Source: Desulfofalx alkaliphila DSM 12257 (GTDB lineage: Bacteria > Bacillota > Desulfotomaculia > Desulfotomaculales > Desulfohalotomaculaceae). Taken from it: a DNA stretch of 64,000 nt. Shown here in pieces: positions 41,835 to 51,290 of the stretch. Below the pieces are notes generated by a model. That model made no database searches, had not been told where the DNA came from, and saw only the letters and a list, made by a program, of their open reading frames with translations. The stretch lies in contig NZ_KL544001.1 in assembly GCF_000711975.1 (NCBI RefSeq), forward strand, positions 93,362 to 157,361. The letters run 5' to 3'. Each line of letters starts with the position of its first letter. The first letter of the stretch is position 1. A program made the position numbers and the translations under genes.

Positions 41835-43160
41835 GTGATAGCGACGGTGGGAAATTTATTAAAGCAGGATTTGGTAAAAACAAATTCCCAAACATTATCT
41901 TCCCAATCTTCCGAAGAAAACCGGGACTTTTTGGCGGCACTGTTTGATGTTTTGAACTCCGGCCACCAAGGGGACCCTTTAGGAAGCCTGCCCCTTCAGC
42001 CGGCTGATATTTCAGAGGACAAGCCAGAAGATGATTTAGAAGGTGCTCCGGGCTATAATTTAGGAGACAAATTAGGTGTTAATCCGAAAGACGGCTTAGA
42101 AGAAAAAGGCTTAGATGCCGGAGAAATAAAGGAAGAAGAAGCCAATAACTTACCTTCCCCCCTGCAGCACCCGGTACAGGAATCCAATATGGTACAGAAA
42201 TCCAATGAGCACGACTTTACCAACCGGCTGCAGAATAAATCTGACTGGCACTGGGCAAGGTTTTTAACGGCGGTGCCCAATCAAGTTAAGGACTTGCCGG
42301 CGGGGGACAGGCCCCAAAATCTTGAACAGGCGCTGCCGGACTTAGAAAGGCTGCCGACGGCGGTGAAAAATGAAAACAGTGGCGGGGAGCTTTCCCAGGT
42401 TAAACAAGGTCAAGGTTTCTTTAAGGAAGAGGGCCTAATGCTGCAAAGCCAGGCCGACCCCAGTCACCAGAAGGTGTTAAGGCCGGTAGCCGGGCAGCAG
42501 GAAAAGGGTGAATTACTTGATAAGCCGGCAACGGTCAGCCAGCAATTGAGCAAGGGCTTTGGCCAAAGGCCGGTGGAAAATGCTGCCGGCACACAGTTTA
42601 AGGAAGCAAATATGCCTGCCAACAATCAAGGGGCCCAGCAAAATATCAAGGTAGAGGGCCCGGAGGGGCAAAACTTTTCCAATCTAGTGCAAAACCCGAC
42701 CACAGGCGGCCCGGCAAAGGCGGGTAGCCCATTAAATTTAGAAAATATGACATCACGCTTGCTGGAAATTGTGAAAGAAATGTACACCAGGCAGCAGCCC
42801 AGCGGCACAACGGTGCGTTTGAAGCTGGAGCCCCAGCATCTGGGCGAGGTGACGGTGCGCCTTACCTACAGCAGGGGTGAGATCAACGCCCAGTTTTATG
42901 CCACCACTGCCCACGGCAAAGAAGCGCTGGAAAATGCACTGCCCCAGTTAAGGGAAACCCTTTTTAGCCAGCAGGTTAAGCTCAACGAAGCCAATGTCTT
43001 TTACGGTCAAGCGGACAGCTGGGCCGGTAAACAGGGCCGGTATGGCGGCAGGGGGGCACAGCCGGGCAAGGGCTATGGGTTCGCAGCCTCTGAAAAAATA
43101 GGGGCAGTGGATGTGAACCATAATCAAAGCATAGACGACGGCTTGAATTTACTAATTTAA
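41835..43160 (+). CDS. fliK: Hook-length control protein FliK
   Basis: 441 residues from GTG 41835 behind GGGAGGTGA. The first 330 residues are low-complexity, rich in Asp, Glu, Gln and Pro, as is usual for the ruler part. The C-terminal flg_hook domain is clear (TTVRLKLEPQHLGEVTVRLT, FYATTAHGKEALENALPQLR, LREtLFSQQVKLNE-like). It measures the hook and switches export specificity by acting on FlhB. Confidence 0.9.
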   Translation: MIATVGNLLKQDLVKTNSQTLSSQSSEENRDFLAALFDVLNSGHQGDPLGSLPLQPADISEDKPEDDLEGAPGYNLGDKLGVNPKDGLEEKGLDAGEIKEEEANNLPSPLQHPVQESNMVQKSNEHDFTNRLQNKSDWHWARFLTAVPNQVKDLPAGDRPQNLEQALPDLERLPTAVKNENSGGELSQVKQGQGFFKEEGLMLQSQADPSHQKVLRPVAGQQEKGELLDKPATVSQQLSKGFGQRPVENAAGTQFKEANMPANNQGAQQNIKVEGPEGQNFSNLVQNPTTGGPAKAGSPLNLENMTSRLLEIVKEMYTRQQPSGTTVRLKLEPQHLGEVTVRLTYSRGEINAQFYATTAHGKEALENALPQLRETLFSQQVKLNEANVFYGQADSWAGKQGRYGGRGAQPGKGYGFAASEKIGAVDVNHNQSIDDGLNLLI

Positions 43161-43185
43161 CTGAGAAGAGAAGGGAGGCGTGCCG

Positions 43186-43668
43186 GTGGAAGTAAAGGCA
43201 ACCAATTCAGACCTCTATTGGAAGGATAAACCCAGGGAACCCAAACAAATACTGGATAAGGATGCCTTCTTGCTGATTATGATTGAGCAGCTTAAAAACC
43301 AGGATCCCACGTCACCAATGGATTCTGATAAATTTATCAGCCAAATGGCCCAGTTTACCACCCTGGAGCAGATGACTAACCTTAACTCACAGTTTGCCGA
43401 CATGGGCGAGAAGATTGCTGACATGGGTGCCCACCTGGCTTCACTGGCCCATATGCAGCAGTTAAACCAGGGTTCGCTCTTAATTGGCTATCAGGTATCC
43501 CTGATGGATGGGGGTAATGAGGTAAGGGGTATAGTGGAAAAGGCTTTAATGTCAGATCAGGGCGTGCAAGTGGTGATAGCCGGAAGGGCCTATGACATAA
43601 ATAAAATAAGGTCAGTGGAGGCCCCAATCTGGGAGCCGGAGCAGGGGGGAGAAGAAGAGGGTGAGTAA
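43186..43668 (+). CDS. flgD: Hook-assembly scaffold protein FlgD
   Basis: 160 residues from GTG 43186, 7 bases after AAGGGAGG. The N-terminal part has the family signature LDKDAFLLIMIEQLKNQDPT, SPMDSDKFISQMAQFTTLEQ. It is short compared with enteric FlgD (about 230), lacking most of the fibronectin-like part, as in Bacillus. It caps the growing hook. Confidence 0.92.
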   Translation: MEVKATNSDLYWKDKPREPKQILDKDAFLLIMIEQLKNQDPTSPMDSDKFISQMAQFTTLEQMTNLNSQFADMGEKIADMGAHLASLAHMQQLNQGSLLIGYQVSLMDGGNEVRGIVEKALMSDQGVQVVIAGRAYDINKIRSVEAPIWEPEQGGEEEGE

Positions 43669-44053
43669 AATTAATTGGCTTGCCCAACCGCAGCCCATAA
43701 AACCATCACCGCAAAATCAACCCCGAAAAACTGCAAAGGCACCGGTAATGGGACGCCCCTTTGCTGAAATACTGCAGGCTGAGACTAACAGGCAGCAGGC
43801 GGTAAAATTGTCGGCCCATGCCGAAAGGAGATTGCTGGAGCGCAATATAATACTGGGTGCCGAAGATATGGCAAAAATAAACAGGGCCGTGAAGCAGGCC
43901 GAAAACAAAGGCGCCAAGGAATCCCTCTTAATTTACGGGGATTTAGCCTTGATAACCAGCGTGAAAAATAAAACGGTGGTGACGGCCATGGACGGCCAAA
44001 GCCTAAAGGACCATGTTTTTACCAACATTGACAGTGCAGTAATAATAAAATAA
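43661..44053 (+). CDS. Flagellar operon protein, TIGR02530 family
   Basis: 130 residues starting at GTG inside flgD. Typical features are FAEILQAETNR, LSAHAERRLLERNIILGAED, KINRAVKQAENKGAKESLLI and TNIDSAVIIK. This family occurs between flgD and flgE in many Firmicutes and is required or helpful for hook assembly in some; its molecular action is not defined. Confidence 0.88.
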   Translation: MSKINWLAQPQPIKPSPQNQPRKTAKAPVMGRPFAEILQAETNRQQAVKLSAHAERRLLERNIILGAEDMAKINRAVKQAENKGAKESLLIYGDLALITSVKNKTVVTAMDGQSLKDHVFTNIDSAVIIK

Positions 44054-44135
44054 GAAATAAGCGGCCGGCCCGAAAGGAGGCTGCTAAACCGCCGACCGAC
44101 TGAAGCGGTTTACTAAAAGGAGGGCAAATAAGAAT

Positions 44136-45002
44136 ATGCTGCGTTCATTGTATTCAGGTGTTGCCGGCCTAGGGGCACACCGCACCAGAATGGATGTTAT
44201 TGGCAACAACATTGCCAACGTTAATACCACCGCCTTTAAAAACTCCAGGGCGAACTTTGAGGATGTGCTCTACCAAAAAATCAGCTCCGGCGGCAACAGT
44301 AAAAACGCTGCCTTTGTGGGCACCGGGGTAAACGTTGCCGGTATCAGCACCGACTTTACCCAAGGGGCCCTGCAAAACACCGGGCGGACCTTGGATTTGG
44401 CTATTCAGGGTGAAGGGTTTTTTGTGGTAAGCAATGACGGTACTGTTACTGACGGAGCAGCCTTTGATCCTACCCAGAGAAGGGTTAATTTTACCCGGGA
44501 CGGTGTGTTTTTTATTGATAAGGATGGCTTTTTGGTAAATTCCAACGGTTATAAGGTGCTGGCCGATGCAGGTACTAATCAAACCAGGGCAATACAAATA
44601 GACCTTGAAGACAGCAGCGGTAACCCGTTAACAGTGGAGACAATTAATATTAGCCCAGATGGTCAAATAACCGGGACTTATACAAACGGTGCGCCGCTTA
44701 CCTTCGATGGAGTTGCAGGTAACTCCGTTCAGTTGTCCATTGCCACCTTTGCCAACAACGAAGGCCTTGATAAGGTGGGCAACAACCTCTTTGCAGAGGC
44801 AGCCAGTATATCCGGTGATGCCGTCTATGGCGTAGCCAGTGGCGAAACCTCCATTGCCTCCGGCTATCTGGAAATGTCAAACGTAGACCTTTCAAATGAG
44901 TTTGTCAATATAATTACCACCCAGCGTGGTTTTCAAGCCAACGCCAGGACCATTACGGTATCAGACAGTATTTTGGAAGAACTGATTAACTTGAAGCGTT
45001 AA
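44136..45002 (+). CDS. flgE: Flagellar hook protein FlgE
   Basis: 288 residues, short as in Bacillus (264). N-terminal rod signature LRSLYSGVAGLGAHRTRMDV, IGNNIANVNTTAFKNSRANF and the C-terminal DLSNEFVNIITTQRGFQANA plus RTITVSDSILEELINLKR. It forms the curved hook. The gap before it (82 bases) holds an AAAGGAGG and a GGCGGTTTA hairpin but no clear promoter. flbD, often next, is absent. Confidence 0.93.
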   Translation: MLRSLYSGVAGLGAHRTRMDVIGNNIANVNTTAFKNSRANFEDVLYQKISSGGNSKNAAFVGTGVNVAGISTDFTQGALQNTGRTLDLAIQGEGFFVVSNDGTVTDGAAFDPTQRRVNFTRDGVFFIDKDGFLVNSNGYKVLADAGTNQTRAIQIDLEDSSGNPLTVETINISPDGQITGTYTNGAPLTFDGVAGNSVQLSIATFANNEGLDKVGNNLFAEAASISGDAVYGVASGETSIASGYLEMSNVDLSNEFVNIITTQRGFQANARTITVSDSILEELINLKR

Positions 45003-45031
45003 TCAATTAAATTAATACAAGGGTGAGGTAA

Positions 45032-45493
45032 ATGGTTAAAGAATCCAATGAACAAAAAAAATCGCGTTTTTCCACCAGAAATATTATTATAGCGCTGTTG
45101 GCACTAAACATGTTGATTGCCGGTTCCGCAGTGGGATACTTTATGTTTATGAATCCCATGGCCAATGCTGAGTCCAGACCAACCAAGATGGCAACCTTTG
45201 AATTGGGTGAAATGCTTGTAAATTTGGCTGACCCCAGCGGTTTACACTACCTGCGCTTCACGGCGGTGCTGGAGTACCCGGAGAGTGAAAAGGGATTATC
45301 CAACGAGCTGAGCACTAAAAAGCATATTTTAAAACATAATGTTATAACACTGCTGCGCCAAAAGAGGCTGGCCGATGTTCAGCACCCGGAAAGCGTGGAA
45401 AATGTTCAACAAGAGGTAACGGAGACCATTAACCAACTACTGGAAAATGGCCAATTAAGCAGGGTTTACTTTACCGAATACCTCACCCAGTAG
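45032..45493 (+). CDS. fliL: Basal-body-associated protein FliL
   Basis: 153 residues with one N-terminal membrane helix (about 18-40) and an extracytoplasmic FliL domain (LGEMLVNLADPSGLHYLRFT, RVYFTEYLTQ at the end). FliL rings support the stator. The stop lies just before AGGTGAT, which serves the following broken fliN gene. Confidence 0.9.
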   Translation: MVKESNEQKKSRFSTRNIIIALLALNMLIAGSAVGYFMFMNPMANAESRPTKMATFELGEMLVNLADPSGLHYLRFTAVLEYPESEKGLSNELSTKKHILKHNVITLLRQKRLADVQHPESVENVQQEVTETINQLLENGQLSRVYFTEYLTQ

Positions 45494-45502
45494 GTGATAA
45501 CA

Positions 45503-45890
45503 ATGATGACACAGGCAGAAATACAAGCTTTTATGGAAAAAATGCATCAAACAGGGGAAAAGGGGGGGCCCACCATAAAGCCGGTGGCCTTCCCCCCCCA
45601 TCCAGCCCCCGGGGCAGGGCATGGCCATCAAAGCCACCTTAAATCACTTTGAAGACGTGATGATGGAAATATGTGTGGAACTGGGGCAGGCTAAAATTAA
45701 AGTTAAGGAACTGTTAAACCTGGAAGTGGGTTCGGTAATAGAGCTGAACAAGTCGGCCGGCGATAATGCCGATGTTTATTTAAACAATAAACCCTTTGCC
45801 AGGGGCGAGGTGCTGGTTCTAAATGACTTTTTTGCCGTGCGCTTAAACAGCATCACCCGGTCGGGCAAGGCCGTTGGTAGTAAGAAATAA
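45503..45890 (+). CDS. fliN: FliN-type switch protein with apparent frameshift
   Basis: The natural start is ATG 45503, 4 bases after AGGTGAT. The frame gives a FliN-like N-terminus (MTQAEIQAFMEKM, IKPVAFPP) and then leaves frame in a run of eight C (45592-45599), ending at a TGA at 45648-45650. Removing one C restores one frame through ATG 45621 to 45890: a 128-residue protein with a SpoA domain (VELGQAKIKVKELLNLEVGS, ARGEVLVLNDFFAVRL). Read as is, only an 89-residue SpoA protein from ATG 45621 with a weak ribosome site is made. Sequencing error, slippage or a true mutation are all possible. fliM and fliY lie elsewhere (58745, 59733). Confidence 0.75.
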
Positions 45891-45910
45891 AAGAGGGTAA
45901 ATTACATCAT

Positions 45911-46291
45911 ATGGATGATAAAGATATTTTATTTGCATTTATAAGGACCTTAATAGCGCTGCCTTTGGTAGTACTTTTGGCCTACTTAGTTATTAAGTAC
46001 GGCTTGGCTCGGCGGGGCATGGTGCAGCGGGGGCCCGGGGGCCGGCGCATGAGGGTGCTGGAACAAATTCCCCTGGGGGCAAAGGCGATGATCAGCTTGG
46101 TTGAGCTGGGAGGCAGGTACTATCTTTTTTCACATTCTGAAACAGAGATAAAACTGCTAAAGGAGTTTGACTCGCTGCCCGGGGTAATAGATGAAAGTGG
46201 CGGGTTTGTGGAGAACATACCAGACTTTCGCCAGATCCTAAAGGGCAAATTTGGCAAAGGCACCGGAGGAGATAGCGGCGGTGAGAATTAA
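45911..46291 (+). CDS. fliO: Flagellar biosynthesis protein FliO
   Basis: 126 residues. One N-terminal membrane helix (about 8-30) then a cytoplasmic domain with MRVLEQIPLGAKAMISLVEL and GGRYYLFSHSETEIKLLKEF, the FliO pattern. FliO helps FliP assemble in the export gate. Its end overlaps the fliP start by 11 bases. Confidence 0.88.
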   Translation: MDDKDILFAFIRTLIALPLVVLLAYLVIKYGLARRGMVQRGPGGRRMRVLEQIPLGAKAMISLVELGGRYYLFSHSETEIKLLKEFDSLPGVIDESGGFVENIPDFRQILKGKFGKGTGGDSGGEN

Positions 46292-47030
46292 AGCACTATT
46301 CATTATTTTAATGGCAGCATTGGTATTGATGCCTAGCCATGCCGGGGCTCAACCCCTGCCCGGGATTAATTTAACCATTCAACCAACTGACGATCCTGAG
46401 CAGGTTGTTGACACCGTAAAACTGCTCTTGTTATTAACTTTGTTGTCTTTGATCCCGGCCTTTTTGATGATGCTGACGTCCTTCACGCGCATTATTGTGG
46501 TGCTGGCTTTTTTAAGGCAGGGTTTGGGAACACAGCACAACCCCCCTAACCAGGTGATAATCGGCTTAGCCTTGTTTTTAACGGTCTTTATTATGATGCC
46601 AGTATTTACCCAGATAAACGACCAGGCCTTGCAGCCCTTTTTGGCCAATGAAATTAACCAGGAGCAGGCCGCAGAGCTGGCCGCACAGCCCCTGAAAGAC
46701 TTTATGAGCAAGCAAACCCGGGAAAAGGATTTGGAGTTGTTTGTAAACCTTTCAGCAATGGAGAGGCCCAATAACATTGACGATGTACCCCTTTCGGTGC
46801 TGGTGCCGGCCTTTATAATCAGTGAATTAAAAACCGCCTTTTTAATTGGCTTTTTAATATTTGTGCCCTTTTTGGTTATCGATATGGTGGTGGCCAGCAC
46901 CCTGATGTCCATGGGTATGTTTATGCTGCCCCCCATTATGATTTCACTGCCTTTTAAAATTCTCCTCTTTGTGATGGTGGACGGCTGGTATTTAGTGGTG
47001 AAATCTTTGGTGGAGAGTTTTAGATTTTGA
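46281..47030 (+). CDS. fliP: Flagellar export gate protein FliP
   Basis: 249 residues from GTG 46281, 9 bases after GGAGGAG; the earlier TTG at 46251 lies before that site. N-terminal cleavable signal (VLMPSHAGA), then four membrane helices with LMMLTSFTRIIVVLAFLRQG, LGTQHNPPNQVIIGLALFLT and MGMFMLPPIMISLPFKILLF. Core of the FliPQR gate. Confidence 0.96.
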   Translation: MRIKALFIILMAALVLMPSHAGAQPLPGINLTIQPTDDPEQVVDTVKLLLLLTLLSLIPAFLMMLTSFTRIIVVLAFLRQGLGTQHNPPNQVIIGLALFLTVFIMMPVFTQINDQALQPFLANEINQEQAAELAAQPLKDFMSKQTREKDLELFVNLSAMERPNNIDDVPLSVLVPAFIISELKTAFLIGFLIFVPFLVIDMVVASTLMSMGMFMLPPIMISLPFKILLFVMVDGWYLVVKSLVESFRF

Positions 47031-47062
47031 CGCCTGGCAGTTGTGCAGGAGGAGGTTAAATA

Positions 47063-47332
47063 ATGTCACAAACAGAGGCCATTTATGTGGCTCGGGAAGC
47101 GTTGATGATGGTGGTAATACTGGCTGCCCCCGGTCTGTTGATGGCGATGTTTGTCGGTTTATGTGTGGGTATCTTTCAAGCCACAACGCAAATTCAAGAA
47201 CAAACCTTGGCCTTTGTGCCTAAGTTATTGGCGGTTTTTATTACCTTGATTATTCTTGCCGGCTGGCTGATGACTGTGGCCACCGGGTTTACCATGAAAC
47301 TTTACTCCATGATACCGAACATTATGCGTTAG
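47063..47332 (+). CDS. fliQ: Flagellar export gate protein FliQ
   Basis: 89 residues, two membrane helices (LMMVVILAAPGLLMAMFVGL; FVPKLLAVFITLIILAGWLM) separated by the conserved QATTQIQEQTLAF loop. GGAGGAGG lies 10 bases before ATG. Confidence 0.95.
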   Translation: MSQTEAIYVAREALMMVVILAAPGLLMAMFVGLCVGIFQATTQIQEQTLAFVPKLLAVFITLIILAGWLMTVATGFTMKLYSMIPNIMR

Positions 47333-47345
47333 AGGTGGGAACACT

Positions 47346-48116
47346 TTGTTGCCAGACCTGTCTGTTCTGCCGGTTTTTATGCTGGTGTTTACCCGCTGTA
47401 CCGGCTTTTTGGTGGCCAGCCCCCTGTTTATAATTCCAGGCATACCCCCCTTGGTGAAGGCCGGTTTTGCCTTTGTTCTTTCACTGATTATTTTTCCCAC
47501 GGTCTCCCCAACGGAGGTTGACATTGCGGGCGGACTGCTGGGTTTTGGGCTGATGGTACTCAGCGAGGCAGCGGTGGGCCTGGCCATGGGGCTTATTTGC
47601 ACAATTATATTTAACGCCTTTCGCATTGCCGGGCAAATGATAGACTTTCAAATTGGTTTTGCCATGTCGCAAATGATGGATCCTGGCAGTGGGCAAATGA
47701 CCACGCTGCTGGGCAGGTTTTTGTTTTATGTCACCTTGGCTGTGATGTTAACCATGGATGGGCACCACGGCTTGATTTGGGGGCTGGTCAACAGTTATCA
47801 AACCTTGCCCCTTACGGCGGCTGAAATGAGCGGCGGGGTGACTTTGTTTGTTATCCGGGTGTTTGCAGACACCGTTACCATGGCCCTGAAGGTGGCCATT
47901 CCGGTGATAGCGGCCCTGTTAATGACAGACATGGCCCTAGGGATAATGGGTAGAACTGCCCCGCAAATGAACGTCTTTATGTTGGGTTTCCCCTTTAAAA
48001 TGATGTTCGGTTTGGTATCCCTTGCCATTTTATTACCTTTAATCGGTGCGGTTTTTGCCACCGTCATTGATCAAATGCATAGGGATTTACTATTACTGGT
48101 GAAAGGGTTGTCTTAA
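47346..48116 (+). CDS. fliR: Flagellar export gate protein FliR
   Basis: 256 residues, about six membrane helices. Characteristic ARLTGFL-like start (VFTRCTGFLVASPLFIIPGI), GLAMGLICTIIFNAFRIAGQ, IDFQIGFAMSQMMDP and late LLMTDMALGIMGRTAPQMNV. It starts at TTG behind GAGGTGG and overlaps flhB (TAATG). Confidence 0.95.
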   Translation: MLPDLSVLPVFMLVFTRCTGFLVASPLFIIPGIPPLVKAGFAFVLSLIIFPTVSPTEVDIAGGLLGFGLMVLSEAAVGLAMGLICTIIFNAFRIAGQMIDFQIGFAMSQMMDPGSGQMTTLLGRFLFYVTLAVMLTMDGHHGLIWGLVNSYQTLPLTAAEMSGGVTLFVIRVFADTVTMALKVAIPVIAALLMTDMALGIMGRTAPQMNVFMLGFPFKMMFGLVSLAILLPLIGAVFATVIDQMHRDLLLLVKGLS

Positions 48117-49183
48117 TGTCTCGCCCAGCGCAGGAAAAAACAGAAAAGGCAACGCCAAAGAAGCTGGCCGATGCCCGGCGGAAGGGTCAGGTGCCTAAGA
48201 GTGCAGATTTTAACGCTGCCATGTGTCTTTTGGCAGGGGTGCTGTATTTTTTTCTGGCCCGGGCGATAATTGGCCAGCAGGCCCAAGAAAAGTTGAGCCA
48301 CTACTTTTTTAATTACATTTCCGCTCCCCCAAACCCGGAGCGCCTAATAGACATATTGACCGGTGCGGTATATGGCACTTTTGTTTTATTGGCTCCCCTG
48401 TATTTGCTGCTGGTGGTGATAGCAACATTTAGCAATGTTGCCCAGTTTGGTTTTTTGTTTGCCCCCAAGGCCATTAAACCAAAGGTGTCAAAACTAAACC
48501 CCATCGAGGGAGTAAAAAAGATATTTAGCGGCCGTACCCTCTTTGAGCTGGCAAAGTCCATATTGAAAATTACCCTGGTGGGCAGTGTGGTATTTGTGGT
48601 GGCCAAGGGCCAGTACACCCAGATGTTAAAGTTATTTTACGGCCCCCCCGGCTACCTGTTTAATAAAATGATAGAGGCCCTGCTGCTGATTTTGTTTTGG
48701 GGCGGCTTAACCTATTTGGTTATTGGCATTATTGATTTAATCTACCAGCGCTATGCCTTTCAAAAGCAAATGCGCATGACTAAGCAAGAGGTTAAGGATG
48801 AGCACAAGCAAACCGACGGCGACCCGCAAATTAAGTCCTGGATTAAGAGAAGGCAACGGGAGCTGTTGATGAATGCGGTGCAAAAGGAAGTTCCGGAGGC
48901 CACTGTGGTGGTGACAAACCCCACACATTTTGCGGTGGCTTTGAAATATCAGCCTGAGGGCGACCAAAATGCCCCGGTGGTGGTGGCCAAGGGTGCCGAT
49001 GCCATGGCTAGGAAGATTAAAGAAATAGCCTTGGAGCACGATGTGCCGGTGCAGGAAAACAAAGAGGTGGCCCAATTTTTATACTACCATGTGGAGATAG
49101 GCCAGGAGGTGCCGCCGGAGCTCTACCAGGCAGTGGCAGAGATTTTAGCCACCGTTTACCGCTTGGACCGCAATAAATTCTGA
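48116..49183 (+). CDS. flhB: Export specificity switch protein FlhB
   Basis: 355 residues. Four membrane helices, then the cytoplasmic domain with the self-cleavage motif NPTH (VVTNPTHFAVALKY). Start EKTEKATPKKLADARRKGQV is the family signature. It changes export from rod/hook to filament proteins after FliK signals. Intact. Confidence 0.96.
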   Translation: MSRPAQEKTEKATPKKLADARRKGQVPKSADFNAAMCLLAGVLYFFLARAIIGQQAQEKLSHYFFNYISAPPNPERLIDILTGAVYGTFVLLAPLYLLLVVIATFSNVAQFGFLFAPKAIKPKVSKLNPIEGVKKIFSGRTLFELAKSILKITLVGSVVFVVAKGQYTQMLKLFYGPPGYLFNKMIEALLLILFWGGLTYLVIGIIDLIYQRYAFQKQMRMTKQEVKDEHKQTDGDPQIKSWIKRRQRELLMNAVQKEVPEATVVVTNPTHFAVALKYQPEGDQNAPVVVAKGADAMARKIKEIALEHDVPVQENKEVAQFLYYHVEIGQEVPPELYQAVAEILATVYRLDRNKF

Positions 49184-49214
49184 TTTTAATTACACAGCTT
49201 AAGGGAATGTGATC

Positions 49215-51290
49215 ATGGGTATGTCTTTAATGGAGCAGGCCGGTGAAAACCTGCGTAAACACAATGACATTATTATAGCGGGCTTGGTTATCGGCATTAT
49301 CTTGCTGATTATCATACCATTGGGTGCAAACGCCTTGGATTTTTTACTGGTAATCAGCCTTACCTTGGGCATGGTGATATTGCTGATCACCATGTTTACA
49401 ACGGAGCCCCTGCAGTTTTCCATATTTCCCAGTTTGCTCTTGGTGACCACCCTGTACCGGCTGGCCTTGAACATAGCTTCCACCCGCTTAATTTTGGGTG
49501 AAGCTGCGGCAGGCCAGGTTATCCATGCCTTTGGCACCTTTGTGGTGGGCAACAGCTATGTGGTGGGAGCGGTGGTCTTTGTCATTATTACCATCATCCA
49601 GTTTGTGGTTATCACCAGCGGTGCCGGCCGGGTTGCTGAAGTTGCCGCCCGTTTTACCCTGGATGCCATGCCCGGTAAGCAAATGAGTATTGATGCGGAC
49701 CTTAACTCCGGTTTGATTACTGAAGATGAGGCCCGGGCCAGAAGGGAGAAGATACAGCGGGAGGCAGACTTCTTTGGGGCCATGGACGGTGCCAGCAAAT
49801 TCGTCCGCGGCGATGCCATTGCCGGCATCATTATCATAGTGATTAATGTCATTGGTGGTTTTATCATCGGCATGGCCCAGCACGGCATGCCATTAAACGA
49901 GGCGGTGACCACCTACACCATGCTGTCCATTGGCGACGGCCTGGTACACCAGATACCGGCCCTGTTAATATCCACTGCCACCGGTATTTTAGTAACCAGA
50001 TCCAAGTCCGACGACAGTTTTGGTAAGGACCTATCCAAACAGTTTTTAAATTATCCAAAAGTGCTGGCCCTGGCAGCGGGTATTCTGTTCGTACTGGCCC
50101 TGGTGCCAGCCATGCCCAACCTCTTGTTCTTTGCCCTTTCCGCCGGCCTGGGCTATTGTGCCTATGCGCTAAATAAAGAAAAGGAGCAGGAGATACTAAA
50201 AGAGCAGGAAATGTTGGCCCGCCAAACGCAGGAAGACAGAAGGCAGCCGGAGAATGTATTTAATTACTTTCAAGTTGATCCCTTGGAGGTGGAAATTGGC
50301 TACAACCTAATTTCCTTAACCGATGAAGGGCAGGGGGGAGACTTGCTGCAGCGCTTGGCGGCGGTGCGCCGTCAATGTGCCATTGAGATGGGTGTGGTGG
50401 TAAGGCCGATCCGGATTAGGGATAATATGCAGCTGCACCACAACAAATATGTGATTAAAATCCGCGGCTTGCCGGTGGCCGAAGGGGAACTGATGCCCGG
50501 CCATTACCTGGCCATGGATCCCCTGGGCCAGGACAGTGAGGTAAACGGCATAGCCACAAGGGAGCCCACCTTTAATTTACCGGCCTGGTGGGTTGATGAA
50601 ACAGAGCGCGAACGGGTAGAGCTAAATGGGCTTACCGTTGTGGACTGCGGCACAGTGTTGGTTACCCATTTAACAGAAGTAATTAAAACCCATGCCCATG
50701 AATTGCTGGGTCGTCAAGAGGTTAAGGACCTGCTGGAAGTGGTAAAAGAAAGATCGCCGGCTGTGGTGGAGGAACTGGTGCCTGACCTGATGACCCTGGG
50801 AGAAGTGCAGAAGGTGATGCAGAACCTGTTAAAAGAAAACATACCCATCAAAGACCTGGTAACCATATTAGAAGCGCTGGCCGACGGGGCACGCTTAAAC
50901 AAAGACCCTGACTATTTGACGGAACATGTGCGCCAGGCCATGGCCCGGACCATTAGCCAGATGTATGCGGGACCTGACAAAAAACTGCTGGTTATTACGC
51001 TGCATCCTAAGCTGGAACAAATGGTGGCCGATTCAATCCAGCAAACCCAGTTGGGCCAGTACCCGGTGATGGACCCGTCCCAGGCCAATTCCCTGCTGGA
51101 AAAGCTGCAGAGGTCAGTGGAAAAGGCGGCCATGACCGGCCAAAACCCGGTGCTCCTGTGCTCGCCCAGGGTAAGGCTACCCCTGCGGCGCTTGGTGGAA
51201 CGCTATTTGCCTAACTTGGCCTTAATATCTTTAAATGAGGTGGCTGCCGGAGTGGATGTTGAAGCAGTGGGGACGGTGAATGCTGATTAA
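49215..51290 (+). CDS. flhA: Flagellar export gate protein FlhA
   Basis: 691 residues from ATG 49215, 8 bases after AAGGGA. An eight-helix membrane part (about 15-320) with the FHIPEP-type loop (GKQMSIDADLNSGLITEDEA) leads to a large cytoplasmic domain that forms the docking ring for chaperones. Motifs RLALNIASTRLIL, LLRRLVERYLPNLALISLNE. The stop overlaps the flhF start in TAATG. Confidence 0.95.
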   Translation: MGMSLMEQAGENLRKHNDIIIAGLVIGIILLIIIPLGANALDFLLVISLTLGMVILLITMFTTEPLQFSIFPSLLLVTTLYRLALNIASTRLILGEAAAGQVIHAFGTFVVGNSYVVGAVVFVIITIIQFVVITSGAGRVAEVAARFTLDAMPGKQMSIDADLNSGLITEDEARARREKIQREADFFGAMDGASKFVRGDAIAGIIIIVINVIGGFIIGMAQHGMPLNEAVTTYTMLSIGDGLVHQIPALLISTATGILVTRSKSDDSFGKDLSKQFLNYPKVLALAAGILFVLALVPAMPNLLFFALSAGLGYCAYALNKEKEQEILKEQEMLARQTQEDRRQPENVFNYFQVDPLEVEIGYNLISLTDEGQGGDLLQRLAAVRRQCAIEMGVVVRPIRIRDNMQLHHNKYVIKIRGLPVAEGELMPGHYLAMDPLGQDSEVNGIATREPTFNLPAWWVDETERERVELNGLTVVDCGTVLVTHLTEVIKTHAHELLGRQEVKDLLEVVKERSPAVVEELVPDLMTLGEVQKVMQNLLKENIPIKDLVTILEALADGARLNKDPDYLTEHVRQAMARTISQMYAGPDKKLLVITLHPKLEQMVADSIQQTQLGQYPVMDPSQANSLLEKLQRSVEKAAMTGQNPVLLCSPRVRLPLRRLVERYLPNLALISLNEVAAGVDVEAVGTVNAD

